Part shown: in pieces, positions 9,530 to 19,543 of the stretch
How positions within the stretch are numbered: the stretch's first letter is position 1
Layout: every line of letters begins with the position of its first letter
Origin: Nitrospirota bacterium
GTDB lineage: Bacteria; Nitrospinota_A; UBA7883; JACRGQ01
Assembly (NCBI GenBank): GCA_024275955.1
Contig: JAJRYD010000036.1
Location: 84,563 to 148,562, forward strand
Direction: 5' to 3'
DNA length: 64,000 nucleotides
Notes under the pieces: model-generated
Told to the model about the DNA's origin: nothing
What the model saw: only the letters and a program-made list of their open reading frames with translations
Database searches by the model: none
Translations under genes and position numbers: made by a program

Positions 9530-10393
9530 ATGGCTAATTTAAAAGATATAAAACGGCGGATAGGTTCCGTAAAGAACACCCGCAAGATAACCAAAGCTAT
9601 GAAGCTTGTGGCCGCCGCTAAAATGCGTAAGGCGCAGGAGAGCGTTGTAATATCCAGGCCTTACCAGAGCAAGATGCTACAGGTTATCCACTCCCTTGCC
9701 GCCCACGCCAGTGAGACGGTACACCCGCTACTTGAAACCAGAGACGATAAGAATATCCTTGTTCTTTTATTTTCGTCCGACAAGGGGCTTTGCGGCGGTT
9801 TTAACGCGAACCTTTTTAAAGGGACGCAAAGCTTAATTCACGAAAACGAAGGTAAGGGAATATTTCTTTCGGTGGTAGGCAGAAAAGCGAAAGATTTTTA
9901 TGCGAATAAGAATGTAGAGATAGTTAATTCCTACATAGATTTTTCGAGGGACATAAACCACGAACTAGCCTCCACTATCAGCAAAGATGCCGTTGATGTT
10001 TTTGTCAGCGGTAAAGTGGATAAGGTCTATATCGCTTTTAGCGAATTTAAGTCGGTTCTGTCTCAAGAGGTGGTCTTAAGGCAGTTGATGCCGCTTGCCG
10101 CGGAGGAGGATATAGATGAAAATATCCCTACTGTCGATTATCTCTACGAGCCTTCGGCAGAGGCTATCCTTGACGAGTTATTGAAGAAATATGTCGAGGT
10201 TGAGGTTTATCAAGCTTTGCTTGAGTCATGGGCCAGTGAGAACGGCGCGCGTATGGCGGCTATGGATAGTGCCACCAGAAATGCCGGTGAGATGATAGAC
10301 AGGCTTACATTGCAGTACAACCGCGCCCGTCAGGCCGCGATTACCACAGAAATTATTGAAATTGTTTCCGGCGCTAACGCCCTGGAAGGCTAG
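9530..10393 (+). CDS. atpG: ATP synthase F1 subunit gamma
   Basis: 287 residues, the central rotor shaft. The N-terminal helix MANLKDIKRRIGSVKNTRKI and the C-terminal helix with MDSATRNAGEMI and LTLQYNRARQAAITTEI are family signatures. It starts 3 bases after atpA. The length is normal and no inserts like those of chloroplast gamma are visible. Confidence 0.96.
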   Translation: MANLKDIKRRIGSVKNTRKITKAMKLVAAAKMRKAQESVVISRPYQSKMLQVIHSLAAHASETVHPLLETRDDKNILVLLFSSDKGLCGGFNANLFKGTQSLIHENEGKGIFLSVVGRKAKDFYANKNVEIVNSYIDFSRDINHELASTISKDAVDVFVSGKVDKVYIAFSEFKSVLSQEVVLRQLMPLAAEEDIDENIPTVDYLYEPSAEAILDELLKKYVEVEVYQALLESWASENGARMAAMDSATRNAGEMIDRLTLQYNRARQAAITTEIIEIVSGANALEG

Positions 10394-10408
10394 AAATTGG
10401 AGGAGTGA

Positions 10409-11806
<1,398 letters not shown>

Positions 11807-11809
11807 TTT

Positions 11810-12232
11810 ATGGATGTCGCTACCAGTTTTACGCTTGAGATAGTTACGCCGGAAGGCAAGGTTGTGGACGAAAGGGTCGAGTATGTGTCTGCTCCCGGCA
11901 CTGAGGGTGATTTTGGCGTGCTGGAAGGGCATGCCGAGTTTCTTACTACGCTAAAGCCTGGTGAAATAATTTATAAAGACGATAAAGGCGAGCATTATGT
12001 GGCTGTAGGTTGGGGATATGCTGAAGTCGGCACTAACTCCGTTATTATTCTAGCGGATAACGCTGAGCGAGCTACCCAGATTAATCTGGAGCGTGCGATA
12101 GAAGATAAAAAACGCTGGGAAGATGAACTTTCAAAGATTACGCATGCAGATGAAAGATATTCTCTTTGTGAACTAAAGCTCCAACGAGCCAATGCCAGAA
12201 TTAATGTCGCTGGCCGTATTGGGAAAAAATAA
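11810..12232 (+). CDS. atpC: ATP synthase F1 subunit epsilon
   Basis: 140 residues. The N-terminal beta sandwich is recognisable (LEIVTPEGKVVDERVEYVSAPGTEGDFGVL, with the usual G-D-F-G-V-L turn and GHAEFLTTLKPGEI). A C-terminal helical hairpin follows. It ends at the TAA of 12230-12232 in an A-rich stretch that also holds the unclear start of the Omp85 gene. It is the last gene of the ATP synthase block. Confidence 0.95.
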   Translation: MDVATSFTLEIVTPEGKVVDERVEYVSAPGTEGDFGVLEGHAEFLTTLKPGEIIYKDDKGEHYVAVGWGYAEVGTNSVIILADNAERATQINLERAIEDKKRWEDELSKITHADERYSLCELKLQRANARINVAGRIGKK

Positions 12233-12234
12233 AA

Positions 12235-13803
12235 ATTTCGGGGAGAGGCTCCAGCCTAGGGGCTCTTTCCTTTTCTCTGCTAATTTTCATTCCGCTTTCC
12301 GTTAATCTTGCGCAAGCCGAAGAACCTCTGGAAGACCTTTCCGGGTATACCATTCGTAAAATAACAATTATAAGGAAAAATGTTTTCGACCTTTCCGACC
12401 CCAAAGAGAGCGGGAAGGTGGCGCGGTTCGGCAACCGTATCCACACCGTAACGCGGGAAGATGTTATCAGAACCGAACTGCTTTTTAAAGAAGGCGACAA
12501 GTACGACCCTCTGATTATAAGCGAGTCGGAGAGAGAGCTAAGGGCTAACGACTACCTTACGGACGAGTGGATAAAAGTGGTTCCCAACCATGAAAGTAAA
12601 ACGGTAGATATTATCGTACATACACGGGATCAATGGTCGCTCATAGTTGGCGGCACCTTTGGCGGCACAGACGAAAACATAAAGTCTGGTTTAGATTTTG
12701 GAGAGAAAAACCTTTTGGGCTATGGACAGACCCTTAACTACAGGTTTAGGTCATCCAACGCCGGTGCCGCTCACGCGGTAGGTTTTAAAGATTCCACCTT
12801 CGCGTCTACGCGCTATCTGCTTGACTTAGGGTACGACTTTACTGATTCCAAAGATATCTATAATTTGATACTCGAAAAACCTTTTTATTCTCTTTCTACC
12901 AAGTCGGCACATGGAGCGAAGGTTTTCTACAGCGACGATAACGATGCGAATGAAAAGAAGAAACTTAAACGGTCAAGAGTCTATTACGGCTGGAGCAATA
13001 ACTTTTGGGGTGAGAATATACTGCGGACCACCGCCGTTCTTTCTGTGGGGGAGCTTGACTATTTGAAAAAGGGCAAGCCGCATCTGGTAAGCAGAGACAA
13101 CAAGATACTTTTTAAATTTGATTTTTTGTTTGAACCGCACAGGTACGTGAAAGATACCTATATCGAAAGGTTTAGGATTGTAGAGGATATACCGCTTGGG
13201 CTTGGCCTTACGCTGACTGCCGGGAAGCAGTTAAAGTCGCTTGGAGCTACATCTTCGGATTTTTCCGGCGGAGTGTCGCTACGCAAAAACTTTAAATCTA
13301 GAAAGCGTGATTATCTTAAGCTGAAACTTGACCTTTGGCAGAATGACGAAAATTTTAACTACGGCAGTTATGGAGGAAGTGTCCGGTATTTCTTTAGAGA
13401 TTTTAAATACCAGACATTTGTTTTTAACGCCGAAGTCTCGTACTTGGACAGCAAGATAAATAAAAAAATAATTGGAGGCACCGAAGGTCTTCGTGGTTTT
13501 AAGTCGGGTGAATTTGAAGGGAAGGGAAGAGTAGCTATTAATATTGAAGATCGGATTTTCACCTATAAATCGGCAATTCTTGGTATCTTCGAGCCCGGGT
13601 TTGTTGTTTTTACCGATTGGGGCAACACATGGGGCGATTACAGAGGTGATGACCTGACAAAACTTCATGGATCGGTAGGTTGCGGCCTGCGCGTAGCTCT
13701 TATAAAGGCCCCTGGCATTAACCTGATAAGGGCGGATGTAGGTTATCCTGTGACAAGACAGTCTTCCGCTGTGGTAACAGTCGGGATGGAAGGCTTTTTT
13801 TGA
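12235..13803 (+). CDS. Omp85-family outer membrane protein (BamA/TamA-like), start unclear
   Basis: The C-terminal ~400 residues form a barrel of alternating strands of the bacterial surface antigen family, with a final Phe (VGMEGFF). In front lies one POTRA-like segment (IRTELLFKEGDKY, ANDYLTDEWIKV). The frame continues upstream of the first canonical start (GTG 12418) through a clear signal peptide ending in PLSVNLAQA at about 12321. No ATG, GTG or TTG exists in that frame before the stop at 12202. I place the start provisionally at an ATT (12235). Removing one G from the GGGG at 12240-12243 would instead connect it to an ATG at 12204 (MSLAVLGKNKNFG). Probable role: outer membrane protein or lipid export. 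It lies right after atpC. Confidence 0.75.
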   Translation: MSGRGSSLGALSFSLLIFIPLSVNLAQAEEPLEDLSGYTIRKITIIRKNVFDLSDPKESGKVARFGNRIHTVTREDVIRTELLFKEGDKYDPLIISESERELRANDYLTDEWIKVVPNHESKTVDIIVHTRDQWSLIVGGTFGGTDENIKSGLDFGEKNLLGYGQTLNYRFRSSNAGAAHAVGFKDSTFASTRYLLDLGYDFTDSKDIYNLILEKPFYSLSTKSAHGAKVFYSDDNDANEKKKLKRSRVYYGWSNNFWGENILRTTAVLSVGELDYLKKGKPHLVSRDNKILFKFDFLFEPHRYVKDTYIERFRIVEDIPLGLGLTLTAGKQLKSLGATSSDFSGGVSLRKNFKSRKRDYLKLKLDLWQNDENFNYGSYGGSVRYFFRDFKYQTFVFNAEVSYLDSKINKKIIGGTEGLRGFKSGEFEGKGRVAINIEDRIFTYKSAILGIFEPGFVVFTDWGNTWGDYRGDDLTKLHGSVGCGLRVALIKAPGINLIRADVGYPVTRQSSAVVTVGMEGFF

Positions 13804-13885
13804 TGCAGGAGAACTCTCTTCTTTGACCAGCTTTTAGTTGTATCATTGAAAATATGTTAATCTCTGTAGCTGTGGGGCGGTATAA

Positions 13886-16800
13886 GTGATTGTAATTATG
13901 GCTTTAAAGCATTTTAGATTTATTACGGCGACAGGTTTGTTCTTTGCCTTTTTCCTTGCTTTGCCGGTTTTGGTTTTTGGTTCAAACGAATTTCTAGATA
14001 AGGGGGAGGACTATTTTAACCGAGGCGAACTGAGCCTTGCCTACACGCAAATTACTAAATCTCTTAAAACTATTGATAACCGTTACGATGAAATAAAGGC
14101 TCGGCTGTTTCTTGCCCGTATTCATGTAGAGAACGGTAAAATAGGGAAAGCGAGAGAGCAGTTTGCCGAGGTGATAAGCGTTTCTCCTTCTTTAAAACTC
14201 GATGAAGTAGAATATTCGCCGAACATTATTCGGATATTCAACCAGACACGAGGCCAGATGCTTGGGAGCATTTCGATAACTACACAGCCTTCCGGTTGCG
14301 ATGTTTATCTGGAAGATGATGGAAAAGGTTTTAGCCCAATCACTATTATTGATTTGCCGGAAGGAAAGCAGAGGCTTCGGATATCCAAGCAAGGGTTTAA
14401 AGACGAGGAGAGAGTTGTTTTGGTTAACCCTGGCGAGCCGGAAAATATATTTATAGAACTTGACATCAACGATATCAACCCTCCCTCAATAGCTCCCAAA
14501 AGGGTGGAAGATGCCAAGGCTGGACTGTCGCATAGTATAAGCGCGAAGATAACGGATGATAATGCTGTCGAGCGTTCTTATCTTTTTTATAGATCTAAAA
14601 AGAATGGCGAGTTTAAACGCACTCTTATGGAGCCTGCCGTTGAGAAAGATGTTTACTATGGGATTGTGCCTTCCGAAGATGTCTATGGCGACAGCCTTGA
14701 ATATTATTTCAGCAGTGAGGACGCGGGTGGAAATATTGCTTTTGAGGGTGATAGCAATGATGCCGGTAAGCTGAAGATATTAACGATAGATAGAGAGCCT
14801 CCGATAATAGAGCATGAGCCGATTGAATCTATAAGTGATGCTTCTAGGCTTTTGATAGAGGCGGCGGTAAGCGATGACTTTGGGGTAGCGGAGGTTTCTA
14901 TCGCCTACCGGACCGGAACGAGGGGCAAATATTTTATTGACAGCATGGACAAAGGGGATACCTATTCTATAGAGATACCTAAATCCAGAATACGCACAGG
15001 TATTTTTGAATACTACCTAACCGCTAAGGACAGCTCCGGCAATACGCGCTTTTCGGGAAATCAAGAGAAACCGCACAGAATAAATATATACAGGGTACGG
15101 CCATATTTTGAGGGGATAATAGTAAGCAGAGATAAAAAAGCGGGGATGCTCTCACGAAAAGTGGCTATAAACCTCGGTTCCAAGCATCGCCTTAAAAAGG
15201 GCGATATATTTTTTGTGTTTAGGATAGGTCAAGAAATATCTGACCCAATTACCAAAGAGATTTTAAGCGTTGAAGAGATCGTTTTGGGAAAAATAAAGAT
15301 ACTAAGGGTTAGTTCCCGTACATCTCTGGCCGAGGTGATAAAGGAAAATAGAAAGCTTCCTATCGGTTTGAGCGATTTTATCAGAAAGAGACCTGGAAAA
15401 ACATATGGTCTTAAAGGAATGAGCGTGAAGAAAAGAGAGATAAAACTTTTATGGAACTCGAACCATTCGCCGGAAACGGCTGGTTATTACATACACCGCT
15501 CTTTTGCTATGGATGGCCGGTTCTTAAAAATCGGTAAGGTGAAAGGTATCGGCAACACTACATACCTAGATAGGAGTAGGCGAAAAAATCGCCTAGAGGA
15601 CGGTGTCGAATATTACTACAAGGTTGCCGCCTTCAATTCCAAAGGTGGAATAGGACGGTTTTCCGACATGCTCTCTGTGCGTACTAAAAAGGGGCCGAAC
15701 CCGCCGGCTTTATTTTCGGCATCATCCGGCGAAGCAGGGCAGATAACCTTGAAATGGTCGGTTCCATCGGACAGGGCAGTGAGAGGCTACCTTATTAAAG
15801 TGTCTGGGTCTAAAAATGGCCCGTTTACAAAAGTAATGAAAATTGATGATTCTAAAATATCAAGCTGGGTGTACGGCGGTAAACAGGTTGAGCATGGAAG
15901 AGAATATTATTTCCAGATTACTTCCATCGACAAAAAAGGGAAGGAGGGGAACAGCGCCACAGTAATTGCGAAGGGTATGAGCTTGTCAAGGCCGTCTCCG
16001 CCAACCGGCCTTCATATTTTAGCTACCGGGGTTAAGTCGCTTTTGCTTCAATGGGAGAGGCATTCCGACCCTGATGTTAAAGGGTACCGACTGTACAGAT
16101 CCGGCACCGATAGAGGCTCAAGCTATCTTGTAGGCAGTGTCGACTCCCGCTTTAGAACTGACCTAAGAGTAGAAGCAGACGGTGATGGCGGGCTTTGGTT
16201 TTATTTTGTAGTTGCCGTTTCTGTTGGTGAGGGGGAAAGCGTGCCGTCTAACATAGTGAAAGCCGCTATGGTGCCTCTGCCGGATAGCCCACAGGGGGTG
16301 AAAGCCGAGAGCGGGATGGTAAGACAGGTAAAGCTTACATGGCAGTCTGTCGGCGCTGGAGCTGGAATGGTTTCGGGCTACGCTGTTTATAGAAGCGGCG
16401 ATGGAAAAAAATTCGATCTTATCCGCAAAATACGAGGCTCCTCGAAAGATGAATTTAGCGATAACGATAACCTTGAAGATAATAAGAGCTATTACTATAA
16501 AGTGGTTTCCTACAATGTGGCTGGAATCGAGAGTATAGCAAGTCTGCTGGTGAAAGCGGTTACGCGCGGCCGTCCTTCCCGCCCTGAATCGTTGGCCGGC
16601 AGTAGCGGAGGGGCGGGGCATGCCACTTTGACATGGACGCATAGCAATGAAAAAAATATTTGGAAATATAAAATATGGCGGAGTAAAAATGCCGATGCCG
16701 GTTTTAAACTGTTTGGCGTCTCTAAAGGCACCGTATACAGGGACGAGCCTCTTGAGCATGGACAGAAGTATTACTACATGGTTTCGGCAATTAACAGCGG

Positions 16801-17128
16801 CGGGCTGGAGAGCGAGCCTTCCGAGACTGTTTTTATCACCACCAAATTACCGCCGGAACCTCCGAGAGCTATAGAGGCTGTCTCTACCGCGACCGAAGTC
16901 CGGCTCAGATGGAAACCGCCGGCTTCCGGGGATGTAGACAAATACAAGGTTTATGAAAAGAGTCTGTTTGAATCGCGGGTAGTCGCCACAGTTAAAAAAG
17001 CCGGCTACAATATCACAGGGTTGGAGCCTGGCAGTTTCCTTTCGTACTCTGTTACGGCTGTCAGCAGTTCGGGGCTGGAGAGCCGCCCTTCAAAGGCGGT
17101 TAATATAAAAACCTTGCCCAAGCGATAA
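13886..17128 (+). CDS. Large secreted TPR-PEGA-fibronectin type III protein
   Basis: 1080 residues. A signal peptide (about residues 6-31, ending LPVLVFG) is followed by TPR-like helices (35-110) and a PEGA domain (about 135-195: ITTQPSGCDVYLEDDGKG, LRISKQGF). Two beta-sandwich segments come next (about 205-410), then a stretch containing a 'GSKHRLKKGDIF' turn. About six fibronectin type III repeats follow from residue ~510 to the end, each with a W in the C-strand and a Y-Y-Y-K-V type F-strand (YYYKVAAFNS, YYYKVVSYNV, YYYMVSAINS). Start: GTG at 13886 or ATG at 13898, neither with a strong ribosome site. Likely an envelope-associated scaffold or adhesin; function unknown. Confidence 0.8.
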   Translation: MIVIMALKHFRFITATGLFFAFFLALPVLVFGSNEFLDKGEDYFNRGELSLAYTQITKSLKTIDNRYDEIKARLFLARIHVENGKIGKAREQFAEVISVSPSLKLDEVEYSPNIIRIFNQTRGQMLGSISITTQPSGCDVYLEDDGKGFSPITIIDLPEGKQRLRISKQGFKDEERVVLVNPGEPENIFIELDINDINPPSIAPKRVEDAKAGLSHSISAKITDDNAVERSYLFYRSKKNGEFKRTLMEPAVEKDVYYGIVPSEDVYGDSLEYYFSSEDAGGNIAFEGDSNDAGKLKILTIDREPPIIEHEPIESISDASRLLIEAAVSDDFGVAEVSIAYRTGTRGKYFIDSMDKGDTYSIEIPKSRIRTGIFEYYLTAKDSSGNTRFSGNQEKPHRINIYRVRPYFEGIIVSRDKKAGMLSRKVAINLGSKHRLKKGDIFFVFRIGQEISDPITKEILSVEEIVLGKIKILRVSSRTSLAEVIKENRKLPIGLSDFIRKRPGKTYGLKGMSVKKREIKLLWNSNHSPETAGYYIHRSFAMDGRFLKIGKVKGIGNTTYLDRSRRKNRLEDGVEYYYKVAAFNSKGGIGRFSDMLSVRTKKGPNPPALFSASSGEAGQITLKWSVPSDRAVRGYLIKVSGSKNGPFTKVMKIDDSKISSWVYGGKQVEHGREYYFQITSIDKKGKEGNSATVIAKGMSLSRPSPPTGLHILATGVKSLLLQWERHSDPDVKGYRLYRSGTDRGSSYLVGSVDSRFRTDLRVEADGDGGLWFYFVVAVSVGEGESVPSNIVKAAMVPLPDSPQGVKAESGMVRQVKLTWQSVGAGAGMVSGYAVYRSGDGKKFDLIRKIRGSSKDEFSDNDNLEDNKSYYYKVVSYNVAGIESIASLLVKAVTRGRPSRPESLAGSSGGAGHATLTWTHSNEKNIWKYKIWRSKNADAGFKLFGVSKGTVYRDEPLEHGQKYYYMVSAINSGGLESEPSETVFITTKLPPEPPRAIEAVSTATEVRLRWKPPASGDVDKYKVYEKSLFESRVVATVKKAGYNITGLEPGSFLSYSVTAVSSSGLESRPSKAVNIKTLPKR

Positions 17129-17146
17129 AGTGAAATGTTTTAGTCT

Positions 17147-17539
17147 CTAAGCCCTTTGGCCGCACTCGCCGCAGAATTTGTCGGATGGCTCCAGCTTCAC
17201 CCCGCACGCTGTACAAAAGCTGTTTTCCTTCGGTTCTGTTTTCTTTTTGGGGGTGTCATCCTTTTTTACAGCGTCGATTTCTTTAAGGATGCCGACCGCT
17301 TCCATTTCAAAATTTTTCTTTAGCTCTTCGTAGTCGGTATCGTCTATTTTTCCGGTTTCGTGGTCGAACTCGAGATCTTTGAGGGCGAGGTACGAAGTAT
17401 CTCTACGGTAGAGGAGCTTGTGGTATTCGTCACCTTCGTCTACTTCGGCGGTTTCTTCAGGTGAGGTTTTTGCCAAAAGGGGGTAGCCTATATAAAATAA
17501 AAGCGCGATAGCGAGCAGTGTTCCTATTAGAATAATCAA
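17147..17539 (-). CDS. CcmI-like membrane protein with C-terminal zinc ribbon
   Basis: 130 residues. An N-terminal membrane helix (LIGTLLAIALLFYIGYPLL) is followed by a segment like the start of CcmI (YHKLLYRRDTSYLALKDLEFDHETGKIDDTDYEEL), the cytochrome c maturation factor that presents apocytochrome. The C-terminus is a four-Cys zinc ribbon (CTACGVKLEPSDKFCGECG). It overlaps the stop of ccmH by 4 bases, supporting a joint job in cytochrome c biogenesis. The TPR domain of classical CcmI is absent. Confidence 0.7.
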   Translation of the reverse strand: MIILIGTLLAIALLFYIGYPLLAKTSPEETAEVDEGDEYHKLLYRRDTSYLALKDLEFDHETGKIDDTDYEELKKNFEMEAVGILKEIDAVKKDDTPKKKTEPKENSFCTACGVKLEPSDKFCGECGQRA

Positions 17540-18051
17540 TCTTCAAAATCTCCCAATTCGCTTCTCATTTTTTTAAGGTATTGGTCATCGTCAGAAGAAA
17601 TCTTACCGTTTTTTGCCTTGCTGGCCGTAGCGCCGTTTTTTACCTTTTCAGCTCTTGCGGCGACCCAGCGTTTAATCATAAGCCAGATGCCAAAACCTAC
17701 AGCAAGTATTACGATGAAAGGGGTTACATAGGCGATAATGTTAAAACCTTTAAAGGCCGGTCTGGCCAATATTACTTCGCCTTTATCAGCTACGAGCTTG
17801 TCGATAATCGCTTTTCTCGATAAGTTGTTTTCAATCATGCTGATAAGACTTTCTCTTACAGGAATGGAAAAACCGCAGTTTTCGTGCGGACACGATTTTA
17901 CCGTAGTACCGCACCCGCAGAGGCATGCCAGATTGGCTGATATATCGTTAAAAAGCGACTCTTTCATCGCTGGTGTTCTTGGTATATCTTCTACCGCCCA
18001 AGAATTGAGAGGCAGAGCAAGTACGATGCAAAGCAAAAGCAGTTTTTTCAT
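17536..18051 (-). CDS. ccmH: Cytochrome c biogenesis thiol-reducing protein CcmH/CycL-like
   Basis: 171 residues from the ATG at 18051, which begins a signal peptide (MKKLLLLCIVLALPLNSWA). The family fold is visible: ANLACLCGCGTTVKSCPHENCGF replaces the usual LRCPxCQ site and still has several Cys residues. IRKIIxGxS-type features are replaced by VRESLISMIENNL, and a membrane helix follows (YVTPFIVILAVGFGIWLMI). In the family the Cys pair reduces the apocytochrome heme-binding site. The variant CGCG motif is common in CcmH-like proteins of delta-type bacteria (family knowledge). It is followed by the CcmI-like gene. Confidence 0.78.
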   Translation of the reverse strand: MKKLLLLCIVLALPLNSWAVEDIPRTPAMKESLFNDISANLACLCGCGTTVKSCPHENCGFSIPVRESLISMIENNLSRKAIIDKLVADKGEVILARPAFKGFNIIAYVTPFIVILAVGFGIWLMIKRWVAARAEKVKNGATASKAKNGKISSDDDQYLKKMRSELGDFED

Positions 18052-18373
18052 GAAAAAGTATTCTAGCATAATTAGAATGTTTTGGCCTTTGTTTTTAAGC
18101 ACTTTTCTGCGTGCAGAATCTTTTCAAAATCGGTGTAACGCTGGGAAACAAAAGGCTGTGGCTGTCAAACTTCTGCTAGAGCCGTCGAATGTAGAAATGT
18201 TGTCCGCTACCTTTTCTGAAAGCGTTAGAATAGTAAAATGCAGATAATCGAGTTGTAAAAAATCATAAACAGTGATCTTTTTTTATCAACAGTTTGTGAA
18301 AAGTAAATTACCTTGATACTCTAAGTGTTTGGTTGTTCGTTTAAACTGATTTTGTAGCCGTGAGAGGTGACAA

Positions 18374-18802
18374 TTGCGATCTAAAAATTTTGATTTGATG
18401 CCCAAAAATGGTTTTTTCTTGGCAGGAAGAGGCGATTCCGGTTTTACTCTTATCGAATTGATAATGGTGGTGGTAATCCTCGGTATTCTGGCGGCGGTAG
18501 CGGTTCCTCGGTTTGTAAACCTTTCCGGCGATGCCGAGCTTGCCGCTGTAAAAGCGGTTGCTGGTAGTCTCGGCTCTGCCGGTTCTATAAATTTTGCGTC
18601 TTGCAAGACCGGCAATAGCGCCTGCGTGGCAATCTCTAACTGTACTCAGGCCGGCGCTCTTCTCGATGGAGGGCTTCCCGGCGGTTACTCTATCACCGCC
18701 GGAGCTGTAGCGACGGACCAGACGACAACCTGCACCATCTCCAGCATTTCCAACACGGCGATAAATGCTACCTTCATGCTGAACGGTACCTCCGCACCGT
18801 AA
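18374..18802 (+). CDS. Type IV pilin-like protein (prepilin)
   Basis: 142 residues. A short basic leader ends at a prepilin peptidase site, Gly-Asp-Ser-Gly/Phe-Thr-Leu-Ile-Glu, followed by the hydrophobic assembly helix (LIMVVVILGILAAVAVPRF). The Glu at +5 is present. The C-terminal domain has three Cys (CKTGNSACVAISNC) plus one near the end (TTCTISS), which may form the disulfide loop. The TTG at 18374 is preferred because AGAGGTG stands 5 bases before it; the ATG at 18398 has no such site. It stands alone, without pilus assembly genes nearby, and resembles MshA-type pilins. Confidence 0.85.
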   Translation: MRSKNFDLMPKNGFFLAGRGDSGFTLIELIMVVVILGILAAVAVPRFVNLSGDAELAAVKAVAGSLGSAGSINFASCKTGNSACVAISNCTQAGALLDGGLPGGYSITAGAVATDQTTTCTISSISNTAINATFMLNGTSAP

Positions 18803-18811
18803 ATCGGCACT

Positions 18812-19543
18812 CTACTCTTTCCAGCCTTTTTGTTTTACATTTTTATTTATTGCCGCTATTTTTGGGTTTAGTTCGAGAGCCGCGAGAGCGTTTAGAAGGT
18901 TTATCTTTTTCCCTGTTTCCATTATTTTTTCAAATAGCGTGCGCATCATCGCGAGGTCTTCTCCGGTATCTATGGTAAGCCGGTAATCTTTTTTCAGCGG
19001 GTCGTCCGCTTCCAGAGTGCAAACGCGGAACCTGCCCCCGCTATCTTCATGTATGAAAGGGGTGACATGTTCTTTTTGATAATTTTCTTTTACTTCCATT
19101 TTTATAGTACCAAGCGCGGAGGCGGAAATAATCTCGCCAAAAGGGCCAAGCAGACTAGTGCCGGTAACATGTGTGAGGTCTGCCTTTTGACTAAGATGTT
19201 TTGCCAGCATCTTTTTCATATGGGCCACAGCTATAAGGGGGCTGTCGGCGCAGATTCTTATTACCGTTTCCGCGTTTGACAGCACTGCCGCGCTGTAATA
19301 ACGGGAGAGAACATCTTTGGAGTCTCCCCGAAAAATATTTGTGCCTCTTTTCTCTAGATGCGCTACAAGCTTGTTATCTTCCGGCAGGCTGGTAGTGGCG
19401 ACAATTATTTTAAAATTTCCTATTTCGCCGACTGACTTAATAACCCAGTCGATTAGAGGTTTTTCAGCTATATCGGCGAGAGTTTTCCCCGGCAGGCGTG
19501 TAGCGCCTAATCTTGCCTGAATTATTATTACAGTGCTACTCAT
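18812..19543 (-). CDS. Cytidylyltransferase of the SpsF/NeuA family
   Basis: 243 residues. The N-terminal nucleotide-binding signature IIIQARLGATRLPGKTLADI and the later VIRICADSPLIA match COG1861/SpsF-type sugar nucleotidyltransferases, which activate acidic or modified sugars with CTP. It ends the minus-strand run of five surface-sugar genes and overlaps the oxidoreductase gene upstream by four bases. The exact sugar cannot be read from the sequence. Confidence 0.8.
   Translation of the reverse strand: MSSTVIIIQARLGATRLPGKTLADIAEKPLIDWVIKSVGEIGNFKIIVATTSLPEDNKLVAHLEKRGTNIFRGDSKDVLSRYYSAAVLSNAETVIRICADSPLIAVAHMKKMLAKHLSQKADLTHVTGTSLLGPFGEIISASALGTIKMEVKENYQKEHVTPFIHEDSGGRFRVCTLEADDPLKKDYRLTIDTGEDLAMMRTLFEKIMETGKKINLLNALAALELNPKIAAINKNVKQKGWKE

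Noticed and set aside
13279..13668. Antisense frames within the Omp85 gene
   Set aside because: Shadows of a strongly coding plus-strand frame.
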